Below, in pieces: positions 49,929-59,460 of a stretch of 64,000 nucleotides of DNA. This DNA comes from Lachnospiraceae bacterium (GTDB lineage Bacteria; Bacillota; Clostridia; Lachnospirales; Lachnospiraceae). The stretch is taken from NCBI GenBank assembly GCA_017469945.1, contig JAFUFI010000020.1, positions 62,001 to 126,000 on the forward strand. Direction: 5' to 3'. Position 1 is the stretch's first letter, and every line of letters begins with the position of its first letter. The notes under the pieces are model-generated. The model was not told the DNA's origin. It ran no database searches and saw nothing but the letters and a program-made list of their open reading frames with translations. The position numbers and the translations under genes were made by a program.

Positions 49929-50735
49929 CTATTTTTTAAAAAGTGTATTAAGTTCAAGTGCAAGTTCAGCCATGGCGAGCTTTTTCTTAAGCTCATCCAT
50001 CTTTTCAAAATCCGGCTTTTTAGCTCCGGAAATCTTTTCGATACTCTCGGACCATTCACCGATCACATGTCCGAGATATTTTTTCATATCTCCGTCATTG
50101 GTTATAAGATCAAGCCCAAAATATTCATCAAGGCTTTCGGCAAATTCGGAAAACTCAGGACCCGGTCCGGTTTCTGTAAGCCTTTCCTTAAGGCGCTTCA
50201 AGCCGCCTCCAAGGCTTTTTAAGTACTCTTCCTCCACCTCTTTTTTTGAAGTAAGGAGCATCGCAAAGTAGTACTTGTCTTCTTCGATCATCAGCTTGTT
50301 TCTAAGGAGAGTAAAACCATTTTCTTCAAAGAAACGGCGCATCTCGGGGATTTCGCTTTGCGCCTGGATTAAAATATAATCGGCAGCTTTTGCTTTACTT
50401 AGATCGTCAAGAATAATCCCTGCTATAGTCCGCATTCCCATTCCGGCGATGACTATGGCATCCGCCTCGCCTTCCGAAAGCTTATTAAGCCCCGGGGAGA
50501 GCCGAACATCAATCAGATCAGTCAGACCTGATTTTGCAATATTCTTTTTGGCAAATTCCAGCGGACCTGCCTTTATGTCGCAGGCTACGGCGCTTTTTGC
50601 GATGCCTCTTTGGACCAGGGATATGGAAATATATCCGTGGTCGCATCCTATATCCGCAACTTTTTCGCACTCAGGCAAAAGAGAAACTATTCCCTCGAGC
50701 CTTGGTGAAAGCTTTGGAGTAAATGTTTTTTTCAT
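49929..50735 (-). CDS. trmK: tRNA (adenine-22-N1)-methyltransferase
   Basis: TrmK methylates A22 of tRNA. The SAM-binding motif is VADIGCDHGYISISLVQ near residue 26, followed by VACDIKAGPLEFAKKN. The family's IAGMGMRTI motif is near 95. The C-terminal 80 residues form the helical coiled part typical of TrmK. At 268 aa it is slightly longer than the B. subtilis protein. It lies directly after rpoD, as in many Firmicutes. Confidence 0.92.
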   Translation of the reverse strand: MKKTFTPKLSPRLEGIVSLLPECEKVADIGCDHGYISISLVQRGIAKSAVACDIKAGPLEFAKKNIAKSGLTDLIDVRLSPGLNKLSEGEADAIVIAGMGMRTIAGIILDDLSKAKAADYILIQAQSEIPEMRRFFEENGFTLLRNKLMIEEDKYYFAMLLTSKKEVEEEYLKSLGGGLKRLKERLTETGPGPEFSEFAESLDEYFGLDLITNDGDMKKYLGHVIGEWSESIEKISGAKKPDFEKMDELKKKLAMAELALELNTLFKK

Positions 50736-50753
50736 AGTAAATCCCGCCCGGTA

Positions 50754-52049
50754 TTACTCAAGATAATCCTTAAGCTGCTTGCTGCGGCTGGGGTGACGAA
50801 GCTTTCGGAGTGCCTTTGCCTCGATCTGACGGATACGCTCACGGGTAACATTAAATTCCTTACCTACTTCCTCGAGAGTTCTTGCCTTTCCGTCATCAAG
50901 ACCGAATCTTAGCCTAAGTACCTTTTGCTCTCTCTCTGCAAGGGTGTCGAGAACCTTGTTAAGCTGTTCTCTTAAAAGGGTTGCGGTAGCTGCATCAGCA
51001 GGAGCGGGTACATTATCATCCTGGATGAAGTCACCAAGATGGCTGTCTTCCTCCTCACCGATGGGGGTCTCAAGAGAAACGGGCTCCTGAGAGATCTTAA
51101 GGATTTCTCTTACTCTCTCAACAGGGATGTTCATCTCCTCAGCGATCTCTTCTGGCATGGGCTCGCGTCCCTTCTCCTGAAGAAGCTGACGGCTTACTCT
51201 GATGAGCTTGTTGATGGTCTCAACCATGTGAACGGGGATACGGATGGTACGTGCCTGGTCAGCGATAGCACGGGTAATAGCCTGTCTGATCCACCATGTT
51301 GCATATGTTGAAAACTTATAACCCTTGGTGTAATCGAACTTTTCAACCGCCTTGATAAGTCCTAAGTTTCCTTCCTGAATAAGGTCGAGGAAAAGCATTC
51401 CTCTTCCAACATATCTTTTGGCGATGCTGACTACAAGACGAAGGTTTGCCTCTGCAAGACGCTTCTTGGCTGCCTCTCCGTCATCGATATCCTTCTGCAT
51501 AGCGGCAATATCCTTGGCAAGCTTTGTAGCCTTTTTAGACTTCTTGTCCTCTATTTCTTCATATTTAGCCTTAGCTTCATCGATGTTTGCAATGGCAGCA
51601 TCTCCGGCTTCCATTCTCTTTGCAAGTTCAATCTCTTCGTCCGCGGTAAGAAGGGGAACCTTACCGATTTCCTTAAGATACATCTTAACGGGATCTTCCG
51701 TGCTGATTCCGTCGGGAACGGAAAGGTCGATATTCTCGATATCGACTTCCTCAACCTCTGACATGATAATGTCATCATCGGGAACATCATCCATATCGGG
51801 ATCGTCATCAATACTGATATCGAGGTCAAAGTTTAGATCTTCCTCTGTGGGCTCCTCTACGGTAGCAAGTACCTCGATGCCCACAGCCTCAAAATACTCC
51901 TCGATCTTGTCTCTGCTCTCCTCGTCAAGTTCCATATCGGCAAAAGCATCTTCAATTTCCTTTTGCTCGATAACGTTTTTCTTTTTGTTGGCAAGTGCCT
52001 GAAGCTCCTGTAATTTCGCTTCAAATTTCTGCATCATGTTTTCGTCCAT
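50754..52049 (-). CDS. rpoD: Primary sigma factor RpoD (SigA)
   Basis: This is the housekeeping sigma factor. Region 1.2 is [17 protein letters not shown]. Region 2 contains [33 protein letters not shown] and [20 protein letters not shown]. Region 3 follows, and region 4 ends in the helix-turn-helix [20 protein letters not shown]. The N-terminal 1.1 part is long and very acidic (about residues 60-110). At 431 aa it is slightly longer than SigA of Bacillus. It sits in the dgt-dnaG-rpoD-trmK order. Confidence 0.97.
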   Translation of the reverse strand: MDENMMQKFEAKLQELQALANKKKNVIEQKEIEDAFADMELDEESRDKIEEYFEAVGIEVLATVEEPTEEDLNFDLDISIDDDPDMDDVPDDDIIMSEVEEVDIENIDLSVPDGISTEDPVKMYLKEIGKVPLLTADEEIELAKRMEAGDAAIANIDEAKAKYEEIEDKKSKKATKLAKDIAAMQKDIDDGEAAKKRLAEANLRLVVSIAKRYVGRGMLFLDLIQEGNLGLIKAVEKFDYTKGYKFSTYATWWIRQAITRAIADQARTIRIPVHMVETINKLIRVSRQLLQEKGREPMPEEIAEEMNIPVERVREILKISQEPVSLETPIGEEEDSHLGDFIQDDNVPAPADAATATLLREQLNKVLDTLAEREQKVLRLRFGLDDGKARTLEEVGKEFNVTRERIRQIEAKALRKLRHPSRSKQLKDYLE

Positions 52050-52078
52050 TTTTTCTCCTTCGTCCGGCTATCCGGGCT

Positions 52079-53851
52079 CTACTCGAGGCTTACGCCTTTT
52101 TGTTTGAGTGATTCAAGTTCTTTTTTCAGTTTGATGGAATCCATCATCTTAGACATATCGTTTCCGATATTCTCCGAGAAGAAATTGTAGCTGTTTTCCT
52201 TAACTCTTATAATTATGTCGGAAAAAGCCCTCTTTCTCTCATCTTCCGAGGTGATCTCGGGCATCTTCGCCTGGAAGATATTGGCCACAAGATTCTTTTC
52301 CTCTTCTTCGAAACTGTCAATAACCGCAGGCGGATCGAGGCAGTCGTTTTCTATATCGGAAAACACCCTTTCCGCAACCTTGCGATATATCTCGTCGGTA
52401 AAATCCTGCACACTGATATACTTCTTTATCTTCGGAAGCATCTCAGGCTCATCCGTAAGCCAGGTAAGAAGCATTGACTCGGCTATTTTTCCGCTATCCT
52501 CCTGAGTGGCCTTTGTCTGCGAAGTTTGTTTCGGCTTTTGATAGACCGGAACCGCCAGCTTGGCGGAGGCGTACTCCGTAACAAGATTTCGCATATTCTC
52601 GGTATTTATCCCGTACCGCTCGCAGATGGCCTGTAAGTAATTTTCCCTTTCGAGGGGCTCCGGGAAATTCTCGCAAAGTTTCACCGCAATAGCCTTATAA
52701 AACTGGGTTCTTTGCTCCGGATCCGACTGGTTGTAATCCCCTTCTATCGTCCTTATAAGGAAATAAAAGCTGTTCTCCGCCTCATCGATCCGCTTTTGGA
52801 AGGCTTCACTTCCGTAGGCTTTTATAAACTCGTCGGGATCCTTTGCAGGGCGCATATCGATAACCCTTCCGGATATATCTGCGCTCTTTAATATATCTAT
52901 GGCTCGAAGAGCGGCCTTAACGCCGGGGCCGTCACTGTCGTACGCCAAAAATACCTTTTTCGTATATCTCGATAAGAGATTTGCCTGCTCCTGGGTAAAG
53001 GCTGTTCCAAGGGAAGCGACCGCCTGTGAAAATCCCGCCTGGTGCATGGCGATAACATCCATATATCCTTCACAGAGGATGAGATTACCCGCCCTTGAAT
53101 TTCTTGCAAACACAAAACCGTAGAGGTTTCTTCTCTTATCGAATATGTCCGTTTCCGGGGAATTTAAATACTTAGGCTTTGCGTCGCCCAAAACTCTTCC
53201 GCCGAAGCCTATTACCCGATGGTTAGCATCCATGATCGGGTACATGACTCTGTTCCAAAAAGGGGATGAAAGACCGTTTTTCTCGGAAACACTCGCTATT
53301 CCCGAGTCTCTTATCTCTTCATCCGAAAAACCCTTTTTCCTAAGGACTTCCACAACCTCCCGTCCGTTTACTCCCGCAAATCCGAGACCGAATTTGTTGA
53401 TAGTCTCGTCCGATAGACCTCTGTCCTTAAAATACTTCATCCCTCTCTCGCCGTGAGGGCTGCGAAGACATCTGTAAAAGAAAGTCGCGGCTTCCTTGTT
53501 TACTTCAAGAAGTCTTAGCTTTTTATCGCTCTTTCTTTTCTCCTCGGCGGAGACGGAAACCTCCGGAAGCTTTATTCCGGCCCGGTCCGCAAGAAGCTTG
53601 ACGGCTTCGACAAATGTGATGTTTTCATATTTCATTACAAAAGTGATCACGTTGCCGGCTTCACCGCAGGCGAAACATTTATATATCTGCTTGCTCCTGC
53701 TGACTGAAAAAGACGGCGAATGGTCATTGTGGAAAGGGCATATTCCAACATAATTGGCTCCCTTTTTGGTAAGGCTTATGTACGAGCCCACCACATCCAC
53801 AATATCGCTGCTCTGGCGTACCTGCGCGACCAGTTCATCGCTGTAATACAT
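52079..53851 (-). CDS. dnaG: DNA primase
   Basis: DnaG makes RNA primers at the replication fork. The zinc finger uses C38, H41, C59 and C62 (CPFHNDHS and CFACGEAG). The TOPRIM domain shows LILCEGYMDVIAMHQAG and the acidic AYDSDGPGVKAALRA. The C-terminal helicase-binding part is less conserved. The start MYYSDELVAQV was chosen over the ATG at 53899 because GAGGG lies upstream and this matches the family N-terminus. At 590 aa it is full length. Confidence 0.97.
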   Translation of the reverse strand: MYYSDELVAQVRQSSDIVDVVGSYISLTKKGANYVGICPFHNDHSPSFSVSRSKQIYKCFACGEAGNVITFVMKYENITFVEAVKLLADRAGIKLPEVSVSAEEKRKSDKKLRLLEVNKEAATFFYRCLRSPHGERGMKYFKDRGLSDETINKFGLGFAGVNGREVVEVLRKKGFSDEEIRDSGIASVSEKNGLSSPFWNRVMYPIMDANHRVIGFGGRVLGDAKPKYLNSPETDIFDKRRNLYGFVFARNSRAGNLILCEGYMDVIAMHQAGFSQAVASLGTAFTQEQANLLSRYTKKVFLAYDSDGPGVKAALRAIDILKSADISGRVIDMRPAKDPDEFIKAYGSEAFQKRIDEAENSFYFLIRTIEGDYNQSDPEQRTQFYKAIAVKLCENFPEPLERENYLQAICERYGINTENMRNLVTEYASAKLAVPVYQKPKQTSQTKATQEDSGKIAESMLLTWLTDEPEMLPKIKKYISVQDFTDEIYRKVAERVFSDIENDCLDPPAVIDSFEEEEKNLVANIFQAKMPEITSEDERKRAFSDIIIRVKENSYNFFSENIGNDMSKMMDSIKLKKELESLKQKGVSLE

Positions 53852-53861
53852 AAATTGCCCT

Positions 53862-54866
53862 CTAATACTCCCAACTCTTAGGTACAAAAATCTCGTCAAA
53901 TATATCGATGGCGTAACGGTCGCTCATAGAAGCCACATAATCGCAGGCTACTCTTGCTCTCTCCTCGCCATTATTCATCAGGTCAATGTATTGCTTCGGG
54001 AGCTTTTCCGGGTGTGTAAAGTAATAATCATACAATCTCTCAACCAGCTCCTCGGCCTTACTCTCCTCAGATTTCGCTATAGGGTTAGTATAGACATTCT
54101 CAAACATAAACTTTCGAATATCTTTCATCGCTCCCCCAACCTCTTCCGACATGATTATGTCGTCCTTGTCCATACTGTTTGTAATGATGTCATGAATAAG
54201 GGTATCAAGCCTTGCACCGGGGGTGGAGCCAAGAACCTTTCTTATCTCGAGAGGTACATCCATTTCCGTAAGGATTCCGGCTCTTACCGCATCATCCATA
54301 TCATGATGTATGTACGCGATCTTATCGGAGATTCTGACAACTCTTCCCTCTAAAGTAGAAGGCATTCCGCTGGTCTGGTGGTTAAGTATCCCATCCCTTG
54401 TCTCCCAGGTAAGATTAAGCCCCGCTCCATCCTTTTCAAGGATTTCTACGGTCCTTACGCTCTGGACATTATGTTCAAAGCCTAAGGGACAGACTCTGTC
54501 AAGAGCTCTCTCTCCCGCGTGTCCGAAGGGGGTATGTCCAAGATCGTGTCCGAGGGCGATAGCCTCTGTAAGGTCTTCGTTGAGCCTTAGAGCCTTTGCT
54601 ATGGTTCTCGCGTTTTGAGATACCTCAAGAGTATGAGTCAGTCTTGTTCTGTAATGGTCACCTTCGGGAGCAAGAAAGACCTGGGTCTTGTCCTTAAGTC
54701 TTCTGAAGGCTTTGCAGTGGATTATCCTGTCCCTATCTCTTTGATAGACCGGTCTTATATCGCACTGGGGTTCAGCTTTGTCGCGCCCTTTTGATTCGCA
54801 GCTGAGCGCAGCGTACTTACTGAGATACTCTTTTTCCCTTTGTTCCAAACTCTCCCTTATAGTCAT
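53862..54866 (-). CDS. dgt: dGTPase-like HD-domain triphosphohydrolase
   Basis: This deoxynucleoside triphosphate triphosphohydrolase has the HD metal site. It shows the family start CDIRPVYQRDRDRIIHCKAFRRL, RTRLTHTLEVSQNARTIAKAL, then ALGHDLGHTPFGHAGE and the later KIAYIHHDMDDA. At 334 aa it is of the shorter, tetrameric type. It starts the dgt-dnaG-rpoD-trmK block and ends eleven bases before the dnaG start. Confidence 0.94.
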   Translation of the reverse strand: MTIRESLEQREKEYLSKYAALSCESKGRDKAEPQCDIRPVYQRDRDRIIHCKAFRRLKDKTQVFLAPEGDHYRTRLTHTLEVSQNARTIAKALRLNEDLTEAIALGHDLGHTPFGHAGERALDRVCPLGFEHNVQSVRTVEILEKDGAGLNLTWETRDGILNHQTSGMPSTLEGRVVRISDKIAYIHHDMDDAVRAGILTEMDVPLEIRKVLGSTPGARLDTLIHDIITNSMDKDDIIMSEEVGGAMKDIRKFMFENVYTNPIAKSEESKAEELVERLYDYYFTHPEKLPKQYIDLMNNGEERARVACDYVASMSDRYAIDIFDEIFVPKSWEY

Positions 54867-55003
54867 TTAAACCCTCCATACCGAAAAACAAACCATATGG
54901 TCAGTCACATTTACATTATTCTTCGCCCGGTACCGATTTCCTTTTTTTATTTTCGAAATTTTTTTAATTTTTTTAGTTTTTTTAGACAAATGGTGCAATC
55001 TGC

Positions 55004-55043
55004 TTGACTTTTTCAGTTTAAAGCGTTATGCTTTAAAGCGTTA
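55004..55043 (+). promoter_or_regulatory. Promoter and repeat operator of the symporter gene
   Basis: TTGACT (55004-55009) and TATGCT (55027-55032) are spaced by 17 bases. The word TTTAAAGCGTTA occurs twice (55017-55028 and 55032-55043) and covers the -10 box. AAAGC/GCTTT and GCTTTAAAGC are also palindromic here, so a repressor probably binds over the start site. Confidence 0.65.
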
Positions 55044-55072
55044 CAGTGCTAAATTCTCACGGAGGAACCAAC

Positions 55073-56626
55073 ATGATCATCAAAATCTTAATGCTTGTAC
55101 TTTTCTTTGCGGTAATGCTGACCATAGGCTTCATCTGCCGTAAAAACGCTACGGACGTAAACGGCTTTGTCCTTGGCGGACGTTCCGTCGGCCCCTGGGT
55201 TTCCGCCTTTGCTTTCGGAACCTCTTACTTTTCGGCGGTAGTCTTCGTAGGTTACGCCGGACAGTTCGGCTGGAAATACGGAATCGCCACAACCTGGGTC
55301 GGTATCGGAAACGCTCTTATCGGATCCTTCCTCGCTTGGAGAATCCTGGGACGCCGTACAAGGATTATGACTCAGCATCTTAACTCGGCGACAATGCCTC
55401 AGTTTTTCGAATCTCGTTTTGGAAGCCCGGCTTTAAAGATTGTTGCCTCCATAATCACATTTATTTTCCTTATCCCTTATACAGCTTCGCTTTATAACGG
55501 TCTTTCGAGACTCTTCGGAATGGCTTTTAATATTGATTATACTGTCTGCGTAATCGTAATGGCGGTCCTTACCGGCGTTTACGTAATAGCCGGCGGTTAT
55601 ATGGCTACCGCTATCAACGACTTTATCCAGGGCATCATCATGCTTATCGGTATTGTCGCTGTGATCCTTGCCATCTTAAAGAGCCAGGGCGGATTTATGA
55701 CAGCCCTTGACAGCCTTGCAAGAGTGACGGATGAAAATGTTGCCACCACCCCCGGTATATTCGCTTCCTTCTTTGGACCCGATCCCTTAAATCTTATCGG
55801 AGTCGTAATCCTTACCTCCCTTGGAACATGGGGACTTCCTCAGATGGTTCAGAAGTTCTACGCGATTAAGAGCGAGAAATCAATCTCCACCGGAACCGTA
55901 GTTTCTACAATCTTTGCATTCGTAGTAGCCGGCGGTTGCTACTTCTTAGGAGGCTTCGGAAGGCTTTTCTCCGACAAGATAAATATTGCAGAGGGCGGAT
56001 ATGATTCCGTAATCCCTACGATGCTTTCGGGACTTCCGGACCTTCTTATTGCGGTTGTTGTGGTACTGGTACTTTCAGCTTCCATGTCAACTCTCTCATC
56101 CTTAGTACTTACCAGCTCATCAACTCTTACCCTGGACCTTTTAAAGGGACATATCGTAAAGAAGATGAGCGAAAAGAAACAGCTTATAATCATGCGTGCT
56201 CTTATAGTAGTATTTATCGCGATCTCCGTTGTGATCGCAATCGTTCAGTACAAGGCAAATGTCACCTTCATCGCTCAGCTGATGGGCGTTTCATGGGGAG
56301 CTCTTGCAGGAGCCTTCCTCGCTCCTTTCCTCTACGGTCTGTACTGGAAGGGGACAACGAAGATCGCTGCTTTTGTAAGCTTTGCTTTCGGCTCAGTTGT
56401 TATGCTCCTTAACATGTTCTTAAGACCCTATTTCCCGGCGCTCTTACAGTCGCCCATCAATGCAGGAGCCTTCTGTATGCTAGCCGGACTTATACTTGTC
56501 CCGATTGTTTCACTCTTTACGAAAAAGCCCGACAAAAAGCTGGTTGATGATGCCTTTGCCTGCTACAGCGCAAAAGTCAGCGTTCCTCAGTACGAGGCTT
56601 TGTCCGACGAAGAACAGGCAAAATAA
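55073..56626 (+). CDS. Sodium:solute symporter family transporter
   Basis: This is a member of the SSS family (PutP/SGLT type) with about thirteen membrane helices over 517 aa. Family landmarks are FVLGGRSVGPWVSAFAFGTSYFSAVVFVGYAGQFGWKYG, YNGLSRLFG, GVYVIAGGYMATAINDFIQG and SASMSTLSSLVLTSSSTLTLDLLK, the sodium-site region. The substrate (proline, a sugar or an organic acid) cannot be told. GGAGG lies seven bases before the chosen ATG. Its repeat operator suggests inducible expression. Confidence 0.92.
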   Translation: MIIKILMLVLFFAVMLTIGFICRKNATDVNGFVLGGRSVGPWVSAFAFGTSYFSAVVFVGYAGQFGWKYGIATTWVGIGNALIGSFLAWRILGRRTRIMTQHLNSATMPQFFESRFGSPALKIVASIITFIFLIPYTASLYNGLSRLFGMAFNIDYTVCVIVMAVLTGVYVIAGGYMATAINDFIQGIIMLIGIVAVILAILKSQGGFMTALDSLARVTDENVATTPGIFASFFGPDPLNLIGVVILTSLGTWGLPQMVQKFYAIKSEKSISTGTVVSTIFAFVVAGGCYFLGGFGRLFSDKINIAEGGYDSVIPTMLSGLPDLLIAVVVVLVLSASMSTLSSLVLTSSSTLTLDLLKGHIVKKMSEKKQLIIMRALIVVFIAISVVIAIVQYKANVTFIAQLMGVSWGALAGAFLAPFLYGLYWKGTTKIAAFVSFAFGSVVMLLNMFLRPYFPALLQSPINAGAFCMLAGLILVPIVSLFTKKPDKKLVDDAFACYSAKVSVPQYEALSDEEQAK

Positions 56627-56669
56627 AGACACACAATTATATTAATCTTGGGGTCCTGCCCCACAAAAT

Positions 56670-56706
56670 ATAAACGGAGCCGAGTTAATCAGCTCCGTTT
56701 TTCATA
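56670..56706. terminator. Bidirectional terminator after the symporter gene
   Basis: AAACGGAGC (56672-56680) pairs with GCTCCGTTT (56692-56700), followed by T residues. A smaller TGGGG/CCCCA hairpin lies just before it. Confidence 0.8.
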
Positions 56707-56727
56707 ATTTGATATCTATGAAAAAAA

Positions 56728-57201
56728 TCAATACACATTTTCCGTATGATCTATGAGGTTTCCGTCATCATCATACACAAGCTTTACAGAGAAGAAAGGT
56801 GCATCATCCTCCATCAGTTTAAAGAAGATCTTGTCTCCTTCCCAAATAGGAAGATTGCAAACCTCTGAAATATCAACCCATTCAAGATTTCCTTCGTCAC
56901 AGTCTTTCATCTCGCCGGAAAAATCCTCGGATGTAAAAAGTTGCATATACTCTGTGATATCCTGATAGACAAAGGTTACTATGCCCCTATAGTCCATCTT
57001 CCCTATAGTAAGGCCTGTCTCTTCAAGAGTCTCGCGTCTTGCGCACTCTTCCGGGGATTCCCGGGGCTCGAATTTACCGCCGACGCCGATCCACTTGTCT
57101 TTATTATAGTCCCCCTCTTTTTTGATACGATGAAGCATCAAATATTTTCCGTCTTTTATAAGATGAACAAGGGTTGAGTTTATTATTCTTGAATCGCCCA
57201 T
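56728..57201 (-). CDS. Nudix hydrolase, 157 aa
   Basis: The Nudix box is complete (GGKFEPRESPEECARRETLEETG, residues about 36-58), with the metal-binding REx2EE core. The surrounding sequence (STLVHLIKDGKYLMLHRIKKEGD at the start, WVDISEVCNLPIWEGDKIFF later) resembles 8-oxo-dGTP diphosphatases of the MutT type that also cut other nucleotides. The gene faces the symporter gene across a shared terminator and lies 15 bp after the Dabb gene. Confidence 0.9.
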   Translation of the reverse strand: MGDSRIINSTLVHLIKDGKYLMLHRIKKEGDYNKDKWIGVGGKFEPRESPEECARRETLEETGLTIGKMDYRGIVTFVYQDITEYMQLFTSEDFSGEMKDCDEGNLEWVDISEVCNLPIWEGDKIFFKLMEDDAPFFSVKLVYDDDGNLIDHTENVY

Positions 57202-57216
57202 ATAAAAGCCTCTTAA

Positions 57217-57519
57217 TTAAACCTCGTAGTCCATGCAGACTCTTGACTTTGTATAAGGTCTTACTTTACCGTCCGCAACAGCTACGTGCTCGGGATGAAC
57301 GGCATATCCTTTAAGGGAGGCTTCATCCTCAAAGCTCGAATCCAGCATGACATCGCAATTTGAACTTGCAAGTGGACAAATATTCACCTTAATTTCAAGG
57401 AGACCGGGAATCTTTCCCTTAAGGCCCTCAAGACCCTCTTTGATTCCCTTCTTGATGCTCTCTTTTTCGGTCGCATCAAACTCGTCTTTTAAGTTCCAAA
57501 GAATTACATGTTTAACCAT
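57217..57519 (-). CDS. Dabb-domain (stress-response A/B barrel) protein, 100 aa
   Basis: The start MVKHVILWNLKDEF is characteristic of the dimeric alpha-beta barrel (Dabb) domain. HVILW carries the conserved histidine, and KGYAVHPEHVAV near residue 75 is the second hallmark. Members bind small molecules or act as minor enzymes in stress or sugar pathways; the exact role is unknown. It sits between an AraC regulator and a Nudix gene on the same strand. Confidence 0.9.
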   Translation of the reverse strand: MVKHVILWNLKDEFDATEKESIKKGIKEGLEGLKGKIPGLLEIKVNICPLASSNCDVMLDSSFEDEASLKGYAVHPEHVAVADGKVRPYTKSRVCMDYEV

Positions 57520-57626
57520 TTTGTTTCTCCTGTATCAACCCATTAATCATGTTTTCCGGGCATATTGCCACAATCCTTTTCACAGACAGCGCCGGATTCT
57601 TATCGGATTTACGCATCCAGGCAATA

Positions 57627-58442
57627 TTATAATACTTTCCTCGGACTCTCTCCATATCTTTTTACATATGCTCTGTAAAAGGAGGAATAATCTCCGAATC
57701 CGCATTTTTCGGCCGCAGCTCCGGCGCTCTCCCCGTCTTCTAGCATCTCCCGGGCGGCGATCAGCCTTTTTGCGGTTATATACTCCCAGCAGGATGCTCC
57801 TGTTGATTTCTTAAAAAGCCTTCCTATCTGGGACTCACTGACATAAAACTTTTCTGCGAGAAACGGAACCGAGAGTCCCTCATAAATATGCTCGTTCACA
57901 TACCTTAATATCTTTTCCGAAAGAGAGCTGTCTCTCGTCTTTTTCTTTTTCATTTCAAAGCTGTTTTGTCTGAATTCCTCGTCCAGACCGGAGAGTATAT
58001 CCATAAGAATCCGGTATGCGGTAATCCTTCTTTCATACTCATCCTCATGCTTACCGCACAGCGTACCAAGAAGCCCCTCGTACTCCGGTCTCTCGTATAG
58101 ATTTCTTTCCCCGAGAGGTCTTTCGGTATACAACCGCATTAGGCGTCTTTCCGGGTCAATATCGTCCAAAAGGGATAGGGGAAAATTGACTGCATATCTC
58201 TCGTAAACCCCGTTTGTCAATAGCTTTGCCATATGAACCTCACCGGGTCTCATAACAAGAAGGCTCCCCCTCCTCATATGGTATACGGTTCCCTCCACAA
58301 GGTAATCAGCTTCTCCGTCCACGAAATAATAAATCTCGCATCTGTCGTGAATATGCATAGTATATCCGCTGCCGTCCGCGTTTTCCTCCCGGACATGCCT
58401 CGTATACACGCCGTCACTTTCATGTTCACAGAAAATATCCAT
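57627..58442 (-). CDS. AraC-family regulator with cupin sensor domain, 271 aa
   Basis: The N-terminal 130 residues form a cupin sensor (MHIHDRCEIYYFVDGEADYLVEG, LLVMRPGEVHMAKLL) that probably binds a sugar-like ligand. The C-terminal 100 residues have the double helix-turn-helix, with LSVPFLAEKFYVSESQIGRLFKK and AAEKCGFGDYSSFYRAYVKRYGESP. It is transcribed divergently from an isomerase and dehydrogenase pair, which it most likely controls. Confidence 0.92.
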   Translation of the reverse strand: MDIFCEHESDGVYTRHVREENADGSGYTMHIHDRCEIYYFVDGEADYLVEGTVYHMRRGSLLVMRPGEVHMAKLLTNGVYERYAVNFPLSLLDDIDPERRLMRLYTERPLGERNLYERPEYEGLLGTLCGKHEDEYERRITAYRILMDILSGLDEEFRQNSFEMKKKKTRDSSLSEKILRYVNEHIYEGLSVPFLAEKFYVSESQIGRLFKKSTGASCWEYITAKRLIAAREMLEDGESAGAAAEKCGFGDYSSFYRAYVKRYGESPRKVL

Positions 58443-58587
58443 TCCAGCCTCCTTTATTTCAGCCTCATACTATATAAAATACTAATTCATGCGTGAATTT
58501 GCAATATATTTGATTTATTTTGCAATTTTAATGTAATTTTCTTCATGGTAGTATAAATGCAGAATACATCTTAAAACGGAGGATATT
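58443..58587. promoter_or_regulatory. Divergent control region between the AraC gene and sugar genes
   Basis: The palindrome TTGCAA occurs at 58499-58504 and 58520-58525, exactly 21 bp apart, so both face the same side of the helix. This spacing is usual for AraC-type sites. TATAAA-like boxes lie on both sides. GGAGG precedes both start codons. Confidence 0.5.
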
Positions 58588-59400
58588 ATGGGATACAGAC
58601 TTGCGGCATTTGCTGATGAAGCTTCTTCGGATATCGATCAGCAGATTAGAGCCATGAAGGAAAACGGCATAGAACTATTGGAAATCCGGGGTGTTGACGG
58701 ATGCAATATTGCCGACATCCCGGTTTCAAAGGCAAAGGAGGTAAGAGCAAAGCTCGATGATGCAGGTCTCGGCGTATGGTCTTTGGGCTCACCCTTCGGA
58801 AAGATAGGCATAAATGATGACTTTGAAAAACATCTTGATTCCTTTAAACACGGCCTTGAACTCTGCGAAGTGCTCGGCGCAAAACATATAAGGCTCTTTA
58901 GCTTTTACGGAGCCGAAGGGCGCTTTGATGCGGTGGCTAAGAGGCTTGAAAAATTCGTAAACGCGGCAGACGGAACAGATATCATCCTCTGCCACGAAAA
59001 CGAAAAGGGAATCTACGGTGATATCGCTTCAAGATGTCTTGAGATACAGGAGAACTTCCCCGAGATAAGGGCAGTCTTCGATCCCGCAAATTTCGTGCAG
59101 TCCGGCCAGGACACAAAAGAGGCATGGGAGCTTCTAAGTCCTTATGTTGAATATATGCATATAAAGGATGCGCTCCCTGACGGCTCCGTTGTCCCCGCCG
59201 GAAAGGGCGCAGGAAATCTTCCTTTCCTTCTTTCAAACTATAAAGGAGAGGTTCTTACGATTGAGCCCCATCTTACCGTGTTTAAGGGACTCTCAAAGCT
59301 CGAAGCCGCCCAAAAGAGCAAAGTCGGGCAATACTCATACCCCGATTCGTTTTCGGCTTTCAAAGCTGCCACAGACGCACTTAAGGAACTTATCGGATAA
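58588..59400 (+). CDS. TIM-barrel sugar isomerase/epimerase family protein, 270 aa
   Basis: The AP endonuclease 2/xylose isomerase-like barrel is recognisable: AAFADEASSDIDQQIRAMKENGIELLEIR, the metal ligands in CHENEKG and AVFDPANFVQSG, the HIKDA motif and a last E in LTIEPHL. At 270 aa it is the normal length. The substrate is unknown, but the adjoining Gfo/Idh/MocA gene suggests a keto-sugar or inositol-like path. The gene is divergent to the AraC regulator. Confidence 0.9.
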   Translation: MGYRLAAFADEASSDIDQQIRAMKENGIELLEIRGVDGCNIADIPVSKAKEVRAKLDDAGLGVWSLGSPFGKIGINDDFEKHLDSFKHGLELCEVLGAKHIRLFSFYGAEGRFDAVAKRLEKFVNAADGTDIILCHENEKGIYGDIASRCLEIQENFPEIRAVFDPANFVQSGQDTKEAWELLSPYVEYMHIKDALPDGSVVPAGKGAGNLPFLLSNYKGEVLTIEPHLTVFKGLSKLEAAQKSKVGQYSYPDSFSAFKAATDALKELIG

Positions 59401-59460
59401 CCCTTTCTGCGAAGGTTTAAAAGAATTTAAAATAATTCTGCATTATGTAAGGAGAAAAAT

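Noticed and set aside
51418..52002. A 194-codon plus-strand frame opposite rpoD
   Set aside because: It is a serine-rich antisense frame of the acidic rpoD region.
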